Origin: Balaenoptera acutorostrata | Taxonomy: Eukaryota; Chordata; Mammalia; Artiodactyla; Balaenopteridae | NCBI RefSeq assembly: GCF_949987535.1 | Contig: NC_080078.1 | Coordinates: 30,772,942 to 30,836,941, forward strand | DNA length: 64,000 nt | Direction: 5' to 3' | Shown here: positions 41,145 through 51,324 of the stretch, in pieces | Layout: each line of letters begins with the position of its first letter | Numbering within the stretch: position 1 is the first letter of the stretch | Notes under the pieces: generated by a model | Database searches by the model: none | What the model saw: the letters and a program-made list of their open reading frames with translations, nothing else | What the model was told of the DNA's origin: nothing | Made by a program: the position numbers and the translations under genes

Positions 41145-41700
41145 CATTTAGTTATTTGTTCACGTATTTCTTGAAAACCTTCTGTGTGCTAGGCTCTGAG
41201 AGTAAAAATAAGAGTAAAAACTATGCTTTCTCTGCTCACCTGGAGCGTATAGTCTAGAGGGGGAGGGGCAGATATGAAAAAAGTGTCACCCCCATAAATA
41301 TCCAATACCCTGTATTCAGTACTGTAAAAGCACGAGGACTATGAGAGCAGATGCTGGGGGTTTGGCCCACTCAGGGAGGCCAGAGAGATTGCCTGAGGAT
41401 GTGGACTGAAACTTTGATATGAAGACTCAGAGAGGGTGACTGGGAGAGAGAAGAGTGTTCCAGAAGGTGGGAACAGCCTGGGCAAAGGCTCTGTGGCAGG
41501 AGGGACTGGAGCAAATGAAGGTCTGAGCAAATGCTGGAGATTCTGGAGGTTGGAGGGTGAGGATAAAGGTGGCAGGTGTGAGAGCGTACAGGGACTTGCA
41601 GACCATGTTGGGGAGTTGCATCATTATCTTAAGATCAGAGAGAAAGCAATGAAGATTTCCAAACTGTGGTGGGAGGCGGTGGTGAGCATCTGATTTACCT
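41145..41700 (-). mobile_element. L2 LINE region
   Basis: 'GTTCACGTATTTCTTGAAAACCTTCTGTGTGCTAGGCTCTGAG', 'CACCTGGAGCGTATAGTCTAGAGGG', 'GTGTTCCAGAAGGTGGGAACAGCC', 'GGCAAAGGCTCTGTGGCAGG' and 'GTACAGGGACTTGCAGACCATGTTGG'. A long, well-ordered antisense L2. Confidence 0.88.
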
Positions 41701-41897
41701 TCCAGAAGCCTCTTCTGACGGCCACATGGAAGACTGACTGGAGGGGAGCAGAGTGTGTGCAGTAAGTTACAGCTGCTGGGTGGCATTCATCATTCAGCCT
41801 GAGATAGCTGGTGCTCTATTGGAGGAAGACAGACGGCAGAGACAATCAGATGCATAGAGACTGTGTCGCGGAACAGTGTGGGCTGAGAAGAAGCACT

Positions 41898-42612
41898 GAA
41901 AGCAGGTGTCTCAGTCCGTTCAGGCTGCTCTAACAAATGGACTGGGCGGCCTGAACAACAAACATGTATTTCTTACAGCTCTGGAGGCGGGAAGTCCACG
42001 ATCAGAGTGTCAGCAGATTCAGTTCCTGGAGGACCCTCTTCTTGGCTTGCAGATGCCTGTTTTCTTGCTGTGTCCTCACATGGGGGGGGGGAAGAGCAAG
42101 AGAGAGAGAGCAGGAGAAAGCTCTCTAATGTCTTTTAATGTATACTTTTTTTTTTTTACATTTTATTTATTTATTTATTTATTTATGGCTGTGTTGGGTC
42201 TTCGTTTCTGTGCGAGGGCTTTCTCTAGTTGCGGCCAAGTGGGGGCCACTCTTCATCGCGGTGCGGGGGCCTCTCACTATCGCGGCCTCTCTTGTTGCGG
42301 AGCACAGGCTCCAGACGCGCAGGCTCAGTAATTGTGGCTCACGGGCCTAGTTGCTCCGCGGCATGTGGGATCTTCCCAGACCAGGGCTTGAACCCGTGTC
42401 CCCTGCATTGGCAGGCAGATTCTCAACCACTGCGCCACCAGGGAAGCCCCTCTAATGTCTTTTTATAAGGGCACTAATCTCATTAATGAGGGCTCTACCC
42501 TCATGACCTAATTACCTCCCAAATGCCCCGCCTCTTAATATCATCACATTGGGGGTTGGGACTTTAACATATGACTGTCCCCCAGGACATGCAGTCTATA
42601 GCATCAGGGCAA
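41898..42612 (-). mobile_element. MaLR-type (MST/MLT1) solo LTR split by a CHR SINE
   Basis: 'CAGTCCGTTCAGGCTGCTCTAACAAATGGACTGGGCGGCC', 'CAGCTCTGGAGGCGGGAAGTCC', 'GCTGTGTCCTCACATGG', then after the SINE 'TTATAAGGGCACTAATCTCATTAATGAGGGCTCTACCC' and 'AATATCATCACATTGGGGGTTGGG'. Reversed LTR order. No internal ERV sequence. Confidence 0.9.
42150..42449 (-). mobile_element. CHR-type SINE inside a MaLR LTR
   Basis: Antisense, head at the right (CCACCAGGGAAGCCCC). Direct repeats CTCTAATGTCTTTT lie at 42123-42136 and 42450-42463. Between the left repeat and the (TTTA)n tail is 'AATGTATAC' plus a T-run and 'ACATTTTA', so the tail is not pure A. It lacks the 23-base duplication. Confidence 0.93.
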
Positions 42613-42614
42613 AG

Positions 42615-42950
42615 AATAGAAAGTATTGGCTGCCGTTTAGATAGGAAAGACCTCTTGAAGTGAGGGTGGCAGCCATGTGAATGTCTAGGGGAAGAGCAGT
42701 CAGGTGGAGGGCACAGCATGTTCAAAGGCCCTGAGGTGGGAACAGACTCTGTGTCTTTGAAGAACAGCAGAGAAGCCAGTGGGCTGGAGAGAAGGAATAG
42801 AGGATATATTCAGCGAAGTAGCGGAAGCGGCTCATGTGGGGTCTTGAAGGCCACGTTGAGATTTCAGATTTTATTCAGGGAGTGACGAGAGGCCATTGGA
42901 AGCTGGAGAGCTGGGAAATGATGTGAACTGAGTGGCAGAAGAAATCTTTT
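42615..42950 (-). mobile_element. L2 LINE region
   Basis: 'AGGGCACAGCATGTTCAAAGGCCCTGAGGTGGGAACAGAC', 'GAGAAGCCAGTGGGCTGGAG', 'GTCTTGAAGGCCACGTTGAGA' and 'GAGGCCATTGGAAGCTGG' are reversed L2 text. Confidence 0.85.
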
Positions 42951-43054
42951 CCTCTAATCCCAGGGACCCAAACCACCTTCCCAAGTTCAGATGTCTCCCT
43001 GGCCTCATGAATGTTAGCATATTTTTATGTCAGCAGCCACTGTTGTAGAGCCCC

Positions 43055-43265
43055 CCCCCCCGAACAGTGCATGAGACATAAAACCAAAGAGGCTTTACTT
43101 AAAAAAAATTTTTGGAGACAAATTATAAACTTGTTTATTGTCTTTCCTACTAGAATGTAGGTACCTTGATGGCATCGACTGTGTTTTGCTCACTGCTAAC
43201 TCCCTTGAGGCTTAAACAGTATCTGAGATTGTAGATGTCAATAACTGCTTGCTGAGTTAATAGAT
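43055..43265 (+). mobile_element. L2 3' end; short (C)n at 43051-43062
   Basis: 'TTGTTTATTGTCTTTCCTACTAGAATGTAGGTACCTTGATGG' and 'GATGTCAATAACTGCTTGCTGAG' are the sense L2 terminus (43125-43265). A run of about 12 C precedes it. Confidence 0.75.
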
Positions 43266-43269
43266 GATC

Positions 43270-44499
43270 ACCCTGCACTTAAGTTTCTAAGTAATGTCTC
43301 TTGGCCTGAGAGCAGAGAATCAGTGAAGAAAGAGGAGGGGGAAGGCTAGAAAGAAGAGAAAGATGGGAGAGGCCCTTCTGTAATTCACCAGTATAAAAGG
43401 CCAAAAGGAAAAATGTCTGATGCTTAAGACAGAATGCAAGTAGAAAGTATCCATGACGAAAACCTTTCCGTCTGAAAATGCCAGGTCCTGTGCAGGACCT
43501 TCCCAGGATGTGGATTTCCAGGTGCCAGCTCAATTACCCACGGTAGGAGAAAGTGCAGGCAGGAGACCACAACTAATACCCTCTGGGTTTCACCCCCCGA
43601 CCCCCACCCCGTCCCCATGGCAATGGCGAGGCCTGAGCACATCGCTGTGGAGAGCTGTGGCCACACCACTTCAGTGCCTCCCAAAAAGGCAGCATCTCAG
43701 TTGTAAAGATGCTGCTCATGCAGTCACATCACTGTCTGGAGCAGAGGAGGGGGAAGGAAACCCAGAACGTGTCTATTACACTTTCTGCCAGAACTGACAG
43801 TAATATTGAGCGACAAGAGAAGTGCCATTGTATAATATTTAATGGTTAAAGAAATTCACCCAAGAACGTGAAAATGACTTGGAAAGTGTCTGAAATGGTT
43901 TCCTCTTGTCCGGCATAGCACCTTGCCCACGATCCGTTTCCACAACCAACAGTAAACTCCTAGAACTCAGCAGCCTCTGTGGAATTTCTACTTTGACTGG
44001 CTGCATTATGCAAACAATGAAAAAAACCATTGCATGAATAAGGCAGGGAACCTTTTAATCACAGATGTGGTGAGACATATGCTTCATCCCCAAAATAAAT
44101 GTTGGGGCATTAACTTTTAAGTGTTGCATTGGGTTTTTCTATTTAATGTTTTATTCAGCATTTCTGTCCTCTTTTTAAAATTCTGTTTTTCATTTGAATC
44201 TACATGACTGCAGCCTTTGGGAAGATGTGTGATTAGGCTAGGAAATGTCCTCCTCAGGACTCCCCCTTCTGATTTTACACAGGCAGTAAAGCCCGTGGCC
44301 TGGATCCATGGCCCGCTCGGGCTTTGGGAAGGGAAGATGGGGTTGGGACCGGGAGATCCCTTCCTGTGTGTACGGTCATGGATGATCGGGGGACCAATGA
44401 GGACTGTTTATCATCGTTCCACTCTTCTCCCCCATGTTACTTGATTAACATTAGCTACAATGACAGATACTCAGCCACCCCCAATTTCAAAGGGTTTAC
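43270..44499. other. No recognised feature
   Basis: About 1.2 kb of unique-looking DNA. Overlapping frames at 43279-43797 on both strands have no recognisable domain. A conserved non-coding role cannot be judged from one sequence. Confidence 0.4.
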
Positions 44500-44728
44500 C
44501 AGACTACAGCCCAGGGCCAAGTCTGGCTGGCTGTCTGTTTTATTTGTAAATAAAGTTTTGTTGGAACACAGCTACATTTGTTTGTTTACAGATTGCCTAA
44601 GGAAGCTTTCATGCTACAAGGGCAGAGCTGGGTCATTGTGACAGAGACTATATGAACCGAACCGTAAAGCTGACCATATTTGCTGTCTAGCCCTTTATAC
44701 AAAAAGTTGGTTGACCTCTGACTTAGCA
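44500..44728 (+). mobile_element. hAT-like element, fuller copy (B2)
   Basis: 'CCAGGGCCAAGTCTGGCTGGCTGTCTG', 'GTAAATAAAGTTTTGTTGGAACACAGCTACATTTG', 'GGGCAGAGCTGGGTCATTGTGACAGAGAC', 'CTAGCCCTTTATACAAAAAGTTGG'. A common mammalian repeat, probably DNA-transposon derived. Its ends match 15245-15385. Confidence 0.75.
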
Positions 44729-44729
44729 G

Positions 44730-45000
44730 TAAAGCTTATTTCTCACTCATCCAATGGTCCAATGCAGATCAGCAAGCAGTTTTTCACTGTGGGGCAGTGA
44801 AAGACCCAGTCCCTACCATCTGGGGCTCTGCCATCCTCTAGACTGTTCTACCGCCAGCCAGTGGAGGCAGAGGCGGGAAGGAGAGGAGAAGACTTCTCAC
44901 CTCCTAAAAATGTTGGCTCACATCCTATTGGTTAGAACTAGTCACATGGCCACACCCAGCAAGGGGTGCTGGGAAATGTAGTCCTTGTCTGGGCAGCTGC
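44730..45000. repeat. Unassigned medium-copy repeat, probable copy A4
   Basis: 'AAGCTTATTTCTCACTCATCCAATGG', 'CACATCCTATTGGTTAGAACTAGTCACATGGCCACACCC' and 'GGGAAATGTAGTCC' resemble the 3' half of the A-type repeats. Confidence 0.5.
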
Positions 45001-45059
45001 CTCCCAGTGATAGCACCACACTATTTTTGTAAAGGGGAGCACACGTTTATTTTGGACAG

Positions 45060-45255
45060 ATAGCTGTCATCTCTTTTCCTTCTATGCTGGATGCCTAGCT
45101 TTGGATCATCACTCTGACACTTGTTTACTGTGAAACTTCGGGGAATTTAATTAAACATCCTGCCTCAATTTTCTCGTCTCTGAGGTGGGTATGACACTAG
45201 TGCCTGCCTCATAAAGTTGTTGCGAGGAGTGAGTGGTACTACATGCTGTAGTCCA
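45060..45255 (+). mobile_element. MIR SINE
   Basis: 'CTGTGAAACTTCGGGGAATTTAATTAAAC', 'CCTCAATTTTCTCGTCTCTGAGGTGGG', 'GCCTCATAAAGTTGTTGCGAGGAGTGAG' in sense MIR order. Confidence 0.8.
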
Positions 45256-45259
45256 TAGC

Positions 45260-45745
45260 ACAGGTGTGGCGTGGGGCATACAGAGGACAAATGCCAGTCA
45301 CCAGCTATGATGATGGCTTTCCAGTGACTCCACAGACAACCAGAAAATCAGCAAGATCCTTTAGTAATAGTTCCCAACCACCTGCGCTTCTCTGGGGGAA
45401 GCTGAGTGGATGTGAAAGGGGATGCCTCCTGGAGAGATTTGTCCAGGCCAAGGCCGTGGGGACAGGCAGAGGGTGGAAAAGGTCCTCTGTTCAAGGCACA
45501 ATGCCTGGGAGGAGGGAGGAGAGAACAAGCAGACAGAGTGTTTTGTTCATGGGTGCAGCAGCATCTCTGGTTCTGTTCTTTACTAAGAGACGGCATCCCT
45601 TGCTTGTGACTCGTGGTGGCGAGTGTCTGAATGGGAAGGCACAGAGGCGCTGGGCCAGCCCCCACTGGAACTTCAGCACTTCCAGTAACACACCACAAGG
45701 GCCCCTCCTGTCTCATGAGGTACCCCTTTCACCACGGAAGCCAAA
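45260..45745. other. No recognised feature
   Basis: A plus-strand frame of 161 codons (45264-45749) and a minus-strand frame of 122 codons overlap. Neither has a recognised motif, and the plus frame starts at the edge of a MIR. Confidence 0.4.
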
Positions 45746-45749
45746 ATAG

Positions 45750-45910
45750 TCTACTGATGCTCAGAGCAGCTCTGGTTGGTGGTAAGGGCGGGATTTATTG
45801 TTCCATTTTAGAGGTGGCAAGGTGGAATTACTGAGGGACAGGCCAACCTCGCACAGCTAATCAGTGCAGACCCAGGACTGGAAGCCATGCTCCTACCCTG
45901 CTCTTGTGAT
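45750..45910 (-). mobile_element. MIR SINE
   Basis: 'GATTTATTGTTCCATTTTAGAGGTGGCAAGGTGG' and 'CCTCGCACAGCTAATCAGTGCAGACCCAGGACTGG'. Confidence 0.7.
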
Positions 45911-46004
45911 TATGGAGGTTGTTTCCGAGACAAGGCAAGATAGAACATTCCTTGGAGAGGAAATTCATTATATTCTAACATTGATATTCTAACACTGGTG
46001 TTCT

Positions 46005-46104
46005 TGCCGGCTGAACTGCTAAACTTTGCTGAGAAATCTTGGACAAGTCTCTTCTCTCTGGGTCTCGGTTTTCTTATCTGTAATATGGACAGCTTCTTTT
46101 TTTG
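46005..46104 (+). mobile_element. MIR SINE fragment cut by a CHR SINE
   Basis: 'GAAATCTTGGACAAGTCTCTTCTCTCTGGGTCTCGGTTTTCTTATCTGTAATATGGACAG' is the sense MIR core. The following SINE interrupts it. Confidence 0.78.
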
Positions 46105-46407
46105 TTTTTTTAATTAATTAATTAATTAATTAATATTTATTTTTGGCTGTGTTGGGTCTTCATTTCTGTGTGAGGGCTTTCTCCAGTTGCGGCGAGCGGG
46201 GGCCACTCTTCATCGCTGTGCACGGGCCTCTCACTATCGCGACCTCTCTTGTTGCGAAGCACAGGCTCCAGACGCGCAGGCTCAGTATTTGTGGCTCACA
46301 GGCCTAGTCGCTCCGCAGCATGTGGGATCTTCCCAGACCAGGGCTCGAACCCGTGTCCCCTGCATTGGCAGGCAGATTCTCAACCACTGCGCCGCCAGGG
46401 AAGCCCC
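46105..46407 (-). mobile_element. CHR-type SINE
   Basis: Antisense with head 'CGCCAGGGAAGCCCC' at the right and a (TTAA)n/TTTA tail at 46110-46143. Flanking repeats TGGACAGCTTCTTTTT (46086-46101) and TGGACAACTTCTTTTT (46408-46423) differ at one base. No 23-base duplication. Confidence 0.92.
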
Positions 46408-46479
46408 TGGACAACTTCTTTTTAATATCCCTTACACCTTCATGCATATGCCAGGGGTTGGGGGCAGATATGAGCAACT

Positions 46480-46870
46480 CATTCTTTCATGTAACAAATA
46501 CTATTTGAGAGACTTCTATAGGCTGTGAATGCTGTGAATACAGCAGTCAACAAAACAGGCAAAACCTTCTGTCTTCTTTGTGGCTACAATCTAGTGTGTG
46601 AAGTGGAGAGACAAAGTATTGATATGTAATATGTCAGCTGGTGATAAGCCCTAGGAAAAAACAGAGCAGGGAAGGGCAAAATAGAGGGTTAGGGTAGTGG
46701 TGCAATGGGGCTTCAATTTTAAATAGAGTCATAAGAGGGTTTCACCGAGAAGGAGCCATTTGAGAACAGACCAATCACATAGGAGAGGGTCTGATCCCCG
46801 CCAGGAACCTGAGGAAGAGCATCGTAAGTGAGGGAACAGCATGTGCAAAGGTCTGGAGATTCTTGCAGCT
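46480..46870 (-). mobile_element. L2 LINE 3' region
   Basis: 'GTAACAAATACTATTTGAGAGACTTC', 'GTGAATACAGCAGTCAACAAAACAGGC', 'GGCTACAATCTAGTGTGTG', 'GGTGATAAGCCCTAGG' and 'GGAACAGCATGTGCAAAGGTC'. Clear reversed L2 order. Confidence 0.88.
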
Positions 46871-46874
46871 GATA

Positions 46875-47329
46875 TGGAGAACCTGAAATGACCTGCTTTC
46901 ACAGTTCTGCAATTTTTTTGGTGGGAGGAGGGAAGAGAGAGAAGAACAGATGTGGTTATTTTTCAACATGTCTCTAACTGAGTGGAGTTGGTGGTTTTTC
47001 CTGGGATCATTGTTAAGAGCTGTCATGGCCCATGTCTGCTGGGGGTGCTCTGCTTTCTGTGTTCGCTGCAGTCCCTCCCGGCGTGCCCGTGTGCTGAGTG
47101 GAGCATCACCAGTGTCTTCGGTTGACAGAAAGGGAGAGTCGGAGACTGGTCGTAGTGCTCTTCTTGGATCGGGGGACAAAGTGATCTGAAGATAGAATTT
47201 AGGAAGGTTTTGTTGTTTTTTTTGCCCCAAACCGCCTGGAAAAATCCTTCTGGCTGTGCTGGGTACATTGCACAGATCACATTCAAATGCAGAGAAAAAA
47301 GATAGAATCCACCCAAATAACAATAATAA
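46875..47329. other. No recognised feature
   Basis: A 198-codon minus-strand frame (46775-47371) spans L2, unique DNA and MIR, so it is not a plausible gene. No domain seen. Confidence 0.4.
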
Positions 47330-47525
47330 ATAATAGCAATAGCTTCCTGTACATGGTAGACAGTGCATCAAGGGTTTTATTTTATTTTTTCACATGTTGT
47401 TACTTCTGCCATGCTGGTGAGGTTCAGGAAGGTGAAGCGACTTGCCCCAAATCATTCAAGTAGTGAGAACCTAAGTCTGGATTTGAACCCTGCTCTCAAT
47501 CACCAAGCAGTCCTTTGTCCTAGTG
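47330..47525 (-). mobile_element. MIR SINE
   Basis: 'GGTGAAGCGACTTGCCCCAAATCATTCAAGTAGTGAG' and 'CTGGATTTGAACCCTGC' in reversed MIR order. Confidence 0.72.
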
Positions 47526-47529
47526 GCTG

Positions 47530-48939
47530 CCATTGGGTGGGGGATTCTGGAAGTCTTCTTTGCATCCTTCTGCCTTTGCGTATTTTTTCTGAGGTGGGTG
47601 TACAGAGCTTCTATAACCAGGAAGAAGGTTGGACTGAGAACAGTGATGATGTGGAACCAGACAGGGTTGTGTGAGGCGGAGAGGCTGCTGAGGGTTGACT
47701 CCAGGACTCTGGCAGCCAAGCTTGCTTTGCCGGACTTGCTTAAGCCACTTGCCTCCCTTTTTCCTTTGGAGGAAACTTCCACTGCCTTGGATACATAACA
47801 TCATTGCAACTCTGTCCAAAGCCCTAGTCTGGAAGCCTCCAGGGTTTGCAGCAAGATTTCTCTGAAGCAAGGCTGTATCTCCGCCTGTGAGCCTGTGCAT
47901 TCCTTAGCCTGCCTCTCACTGCAGGGTGACACGCTGGGAGGATGGCTCTTGTCAGTACTCTTGGGTGGACCTTTCCCAGGAGGCTTGTGTGTTTATTTTC
48001 ACCCCTGGCGCTAATTGTTTTCCTGGAGTCAAATAAGAAGGCACGCTGACCTCCTTGCTTTAACACATTCCAGGAGTCCTGCTGCTTCCCCAGTCTGGCA
48101 GGTTTGAGACATAACACCTTTTGTTAAACCCTAGAGCCATGAGTTTCCTATAGACATGAAAGTTTTATGATTCAGCTGTACCTTTCCTTCTTAGCCCCTC
48201 TAATTCTCTGCATATCTCTCAATTTCCTCCTCCACTCTCTCTCCCTAGTCTCCTCCCTTCTCTCCATAACCTCCCATTTCTCTTTCTACCCCTCTCCCCT
48301 CCTCATTCCCTCTCCTCTTCCTCCTCTCAGTTCCTCCCCCCAGCCATATCTCTTGGCTTCCCCAGCCTCTCTCCACCTCATCTGTCATCTCCTGAAACTC
48401 ATGGCTCATTCACTCTTGGATTATTTTGTGGGAGACTGTGTTTGAATTAAAAGCTCATTTCATTTCTTCAGAAAATGAGCAACCAACCAACCATATAGCT
48501 CTTCTGTGTCTACAGGTGGTCTCTCATGCCACTCAGTGACACCTACTTGACATAAAGTCATCGCTAAGCAGGGGGAGCTACTGTGCCTGCCTTCAGTGAG
48601 TGAGGAGTGGGGGGTAATGCTTGAGCGAGGGTCTTGCCACTGTTGTTTACTGTCCTCATCTTGATACCACTCTAACTCTGTGGCTTGAATGGGATTGCAA
48701 AGTGAGAGTCTGAACACCGCAGCATATTATGTGATTTCCAACAGGAAATAGGAGGCAGAGAAGAGGCAGTGAGGACATAGGCTATCTGAGTCTGAAGCAC
48801 ATCTTTGCTTTGAACTGTGTATGGCATCAGCAAAGTCTTCACAAGAGTCTATAATGAGTGACAAGTCCAAATGAATGGACAGGTATCTGATGGGAATCTG
48901 ATGGGCTTAGTGTGAGCCCTTGTCTGTCCTGGGGAGAAG
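47530..48939. other. Mostly unique-looking; pyrimidine-rich tract 48180-48385
   Basis: No recognised gene. 48180-48385 is about 200 bases of C/T-rich sequence (CTCTCCCTAGTCTCCTCCC, CCTCTCCTCTTCCTCCTCTC). Overlapping frames at 47520-47900 have no domain. Confidence 0.4.
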
Positions 48940-49145
48940 CTGGATGCCGTGGTGGTTGAGAGCAGGCCCTTGGGTTCGAATTATGGCTCTGATGACCTGC
49001 CATATGACCTTGGGTAAGTCATTTAACTTCTCTGAGCCCAAGCTGCTCTTCTGAGCAATGAGCACCATGACAGCTTCACACGAGTGAATTAAATGGCGTA
49101 GTGTGCAAAGTGCCTGGCATAAGGCCCGTGCTTAATAAATATGTC
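48940..49145 (+). mobile_element. MIR SINE (MIRb-like)
   Basis: 'CGTGGTGGTTGAGAGCAGGCCCTTGGGTTCGAATTATGGCTCTG', 'ATATGACCTTGGGTAAGTCATTTAACTTCTCTGAGCCC' and 'GCCTGGCATAAGGCCCGTGCTTAATAAATATG'. Nearly complete. Confidence 0.93.
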
Positions 49146-49149
49146 ATCA

Positions 49150-49960
49150 CTGTTTTCACTGTTTTGGGATCTCATTTGCTTTGTATGTAAAATTACACCA
49201 GTGCTCACTCCCAGGGCCGTTGGGGGATTAACTGAGATGCCATATGTTGATGACCTCTTTGGAAGGCCTATGGAAATGAGTGGATCTGTTGCCACTTGTA
49301 TTATTTCTGTCTGCAGGTTTAACTAGCAAGACAAGAATGCCCATTTATATCAACATAACACTGAAAACTTTCATCTCACGAGAGGTCATTGAACCAGGGC
49401 AGGAGGAAGTACCAGAAGGCTCTTTTTGGACCTTTAATTCCACCATACCTATTTCTTTTATCAATAGTTATTGAGGACTTTTCAATTCTCACCATCAGTG
49501 GTAATAGTAGCAAATGGGCTCATGTTGGTGTTCCGATCCTGGTATGCCCCCTTACTGGTTTTAAGATTTGTGCCAGATTTCTAAGTAAATCTCAGCCTTA
49601 GTTTCTCATCTATCAAGTTGTAATCATAATACTGACTTTGAGGAGTCATTATGAAAACCATACTTATATGGACCCAGATAAACACAGACACAAGTGCCAT
49701 AGAAAATTGCCAGTAGACCATGTGACATCTGTCCAATATATTCTGCTTGGCTTCTCGTGGTGTTTATGGAGCCAATGCCTTAGTTGGCTGAATTACTCCT
49801 GATTTGGAAATACCTCATTCTGTAGCTTTGGAATGCAACTGGAATACCAGGAGCATCTGGCAATCATCATTTTGTTTGTTTACAGTGTGGTATAAGGTTA
49901 GCTTGGGAGAACTCAGTTGGAATCTACCATCTCAGTGTCTTGTGGTGGTTCTTTCTGCAG
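49150..49960. other. No recognised feature
   Basis: Unique-looking, with MIR-like words near 49590-49650 ('CTCAGCCTTAGTTTCTCATC'). Short frames only. Confidence 0.4.
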
Positions 49961-49964
49961 CAGA

Positions 49965-50160
49965 TTGCTGAGGTGAGAATCCTGGCTTCTCCTCTTACCA
50001 ACTGCTGGGATTTGGGGCCAACTTTTTGGACCTCATTTTCCTCTTCTCTAAAATGGGGATAATAATAGATCTTACCTTATAGGATCATCCAGAAGGGCTT
50101 CTAGGAGGGCAGAGCCTGACATACAATGGGTGCTCAATAAATGTTGACCATTGTTTTAAT
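49965..50160 (+). mobile_element. MIR SINE
   Basis: 'TGAGGTGAGAATCCTGGCTTC', 'CCTCATTTTCCTCTTCTCTAAAATGGGGATAATAATAGATCTTACC' and 'AATGGGTGCTCAATAAATGTTGACC'. Confidence 0.87.
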
Positions 50161-50174
50161 GAGTACACTCACTT

Positions 50175-50290
50175 GCCTTTTGTTGTACCTCTCCCACAAG
50201 ATTAAGCTCAGTGAGGGCTATCTCCAGCACCTAGGACAGTGCCTGAAATATAGTAGATGCTCAATAAATATGTGTTGAATGGATCCATGC
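50175..50290 (+). mobile_element. L2 3' end
   Basis: 'CTCCCACAAGATTAAGCTCAGTGAGGGC', 'CACCTAGGACAGTGCCTGAAATATAGTAGATGCTCAATAAATATGTGTTGAATGG'. Confidence 0.82.
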
Positions 50291-50761
50291 TTGGTCAGTC
50301 TGTTCATGTGATCCGTCTTTCAATGCCTACATACCTTAGAGCTGGGAAGGCACAGGTTTCTTAGAGGACCCGACTCTAGTCTCCCTTCCCCCACCCACTT
50401 AGTGACTGGTCCCCATAGGCTGTGGGTATGCTTCTGTGAGGATTCTGGCAGCCACCTGCCCCTTGGTGGACTTCTTCCAGAGACTAGGCTGTTGAATCAC
50501 AGCCAATTAGGACTGATTAGATGTTAATGAGTCTGAAGCTGCTTGGTAAGCTGTTCAGCACATACTCAGAGGTAAGAGGGAGAAGCTCATGGGACGTAGT
50601 GGCATCATGCACAGGCTACAGAAGCGCAGGGGCCTGACCGAGACCCACCGTAGCTCAGTGATGTGTCTGGACTCTGCAGCTGTGGTCCTCTGTGCTGGGG
50701 CTGATACAGGTATGATTCCTGCTATACCTGGCATGAGAGTAGCAAGGATAATAATGATGAT
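50291..50761. other. No recognised feature
   Basis: Unique-looking; ATG/ATA-rich end near 50750-50780. Confidence 0.4.
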
Positions 50762-50995
50762 GATTATGAGAGAAAAATAATGCTATTTACTGAACATTTA
50801 ATAGAGGTCAAGCACTATGCATGGTGCTTTATATGTACTTAATTTTATTTCATCCTTAAAACATCATGGGTTACACTGTAATTATTTACCCTCATTTTGC
50901 AACTGAGTATTGGAATACTTAATTAATTGGCCTTACATCAAATAGCTAGTAAGCACATTTGATCTCTTGGCTCCAGAGTCCATGTTCTCCTTGGC
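50762..50995 (-). mobile_element. MIR SINE
   Basis: 'TGCTATTTACTGAACATTTAATAGAGGTCAAGCAC', 'CTTTATATGTACTTAATTTTATTTCATCC', 'TTACCCTCATTTTGCAACTGAG', 'GGCTCCAGAGTCCATGTTC'. Confidence 0.83.
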
Positions 50996-51179
50996 TATTC
51001 AGAAACTCAATATGGAAAACTCTAATCTTACATTACTGAGCAGCTACTCTGTGCCTACACATTAAACTCCTACTTTGTACTGAAATCATAATATGCAGAC
51101 CTTGAATTTTATATTTATTGGTCACCTACACCGTGAAAGGTGTTTTCTGCATAATTGATTTCTGGACTTCCTGGAAAAA

Positions 51180-51320
51180 TAATGCAGGGCAGGTATGAGG
51201 ATTCCCATTTTCTGGATGAGGAAACTGAGCCCAGAGAGCTTCAGTGAGCATGGAAGTGCATACAGTAAATGAAGGCTAGAGCCTGGGTTTCAGTGGAGGG
51301 CCACCTGACTTCAAGGTTGG
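51180..51320 (-). mobile_element. MIR SINE fragment
   Basis: 'CCCATTTTCTGGATGAGGAAACTGAGCCCAGAGAGCTTC' and 'GTAAATGAAGGCTAGAGCCTGGGTTTCAG'. Confidence 0.78.
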
Positions 51321-51324
51321 TCCT

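Noticed and set aside
36735..42612. Endogenous retrovirus with internal genes between the LTRs at 36.7-37.2 and 41.9-42.6 kb
   Set aside because: The LTRs are in opposite orientation, differ in sequence, and the DNA between them is L2, MIR and L1 with no gag, pol or env similarity seen.
45264..45749. 161-codon plus-strand frame
   Set aside because: It starts at the edge of a MIR and has an overlapping minus-strand frame of similar quality and no domain.
46775..47371. 198-codon minus-strand open frame
   Set aside because: It begins in a MIR and ends in an L2, with no domain, and reads as a chance frame.
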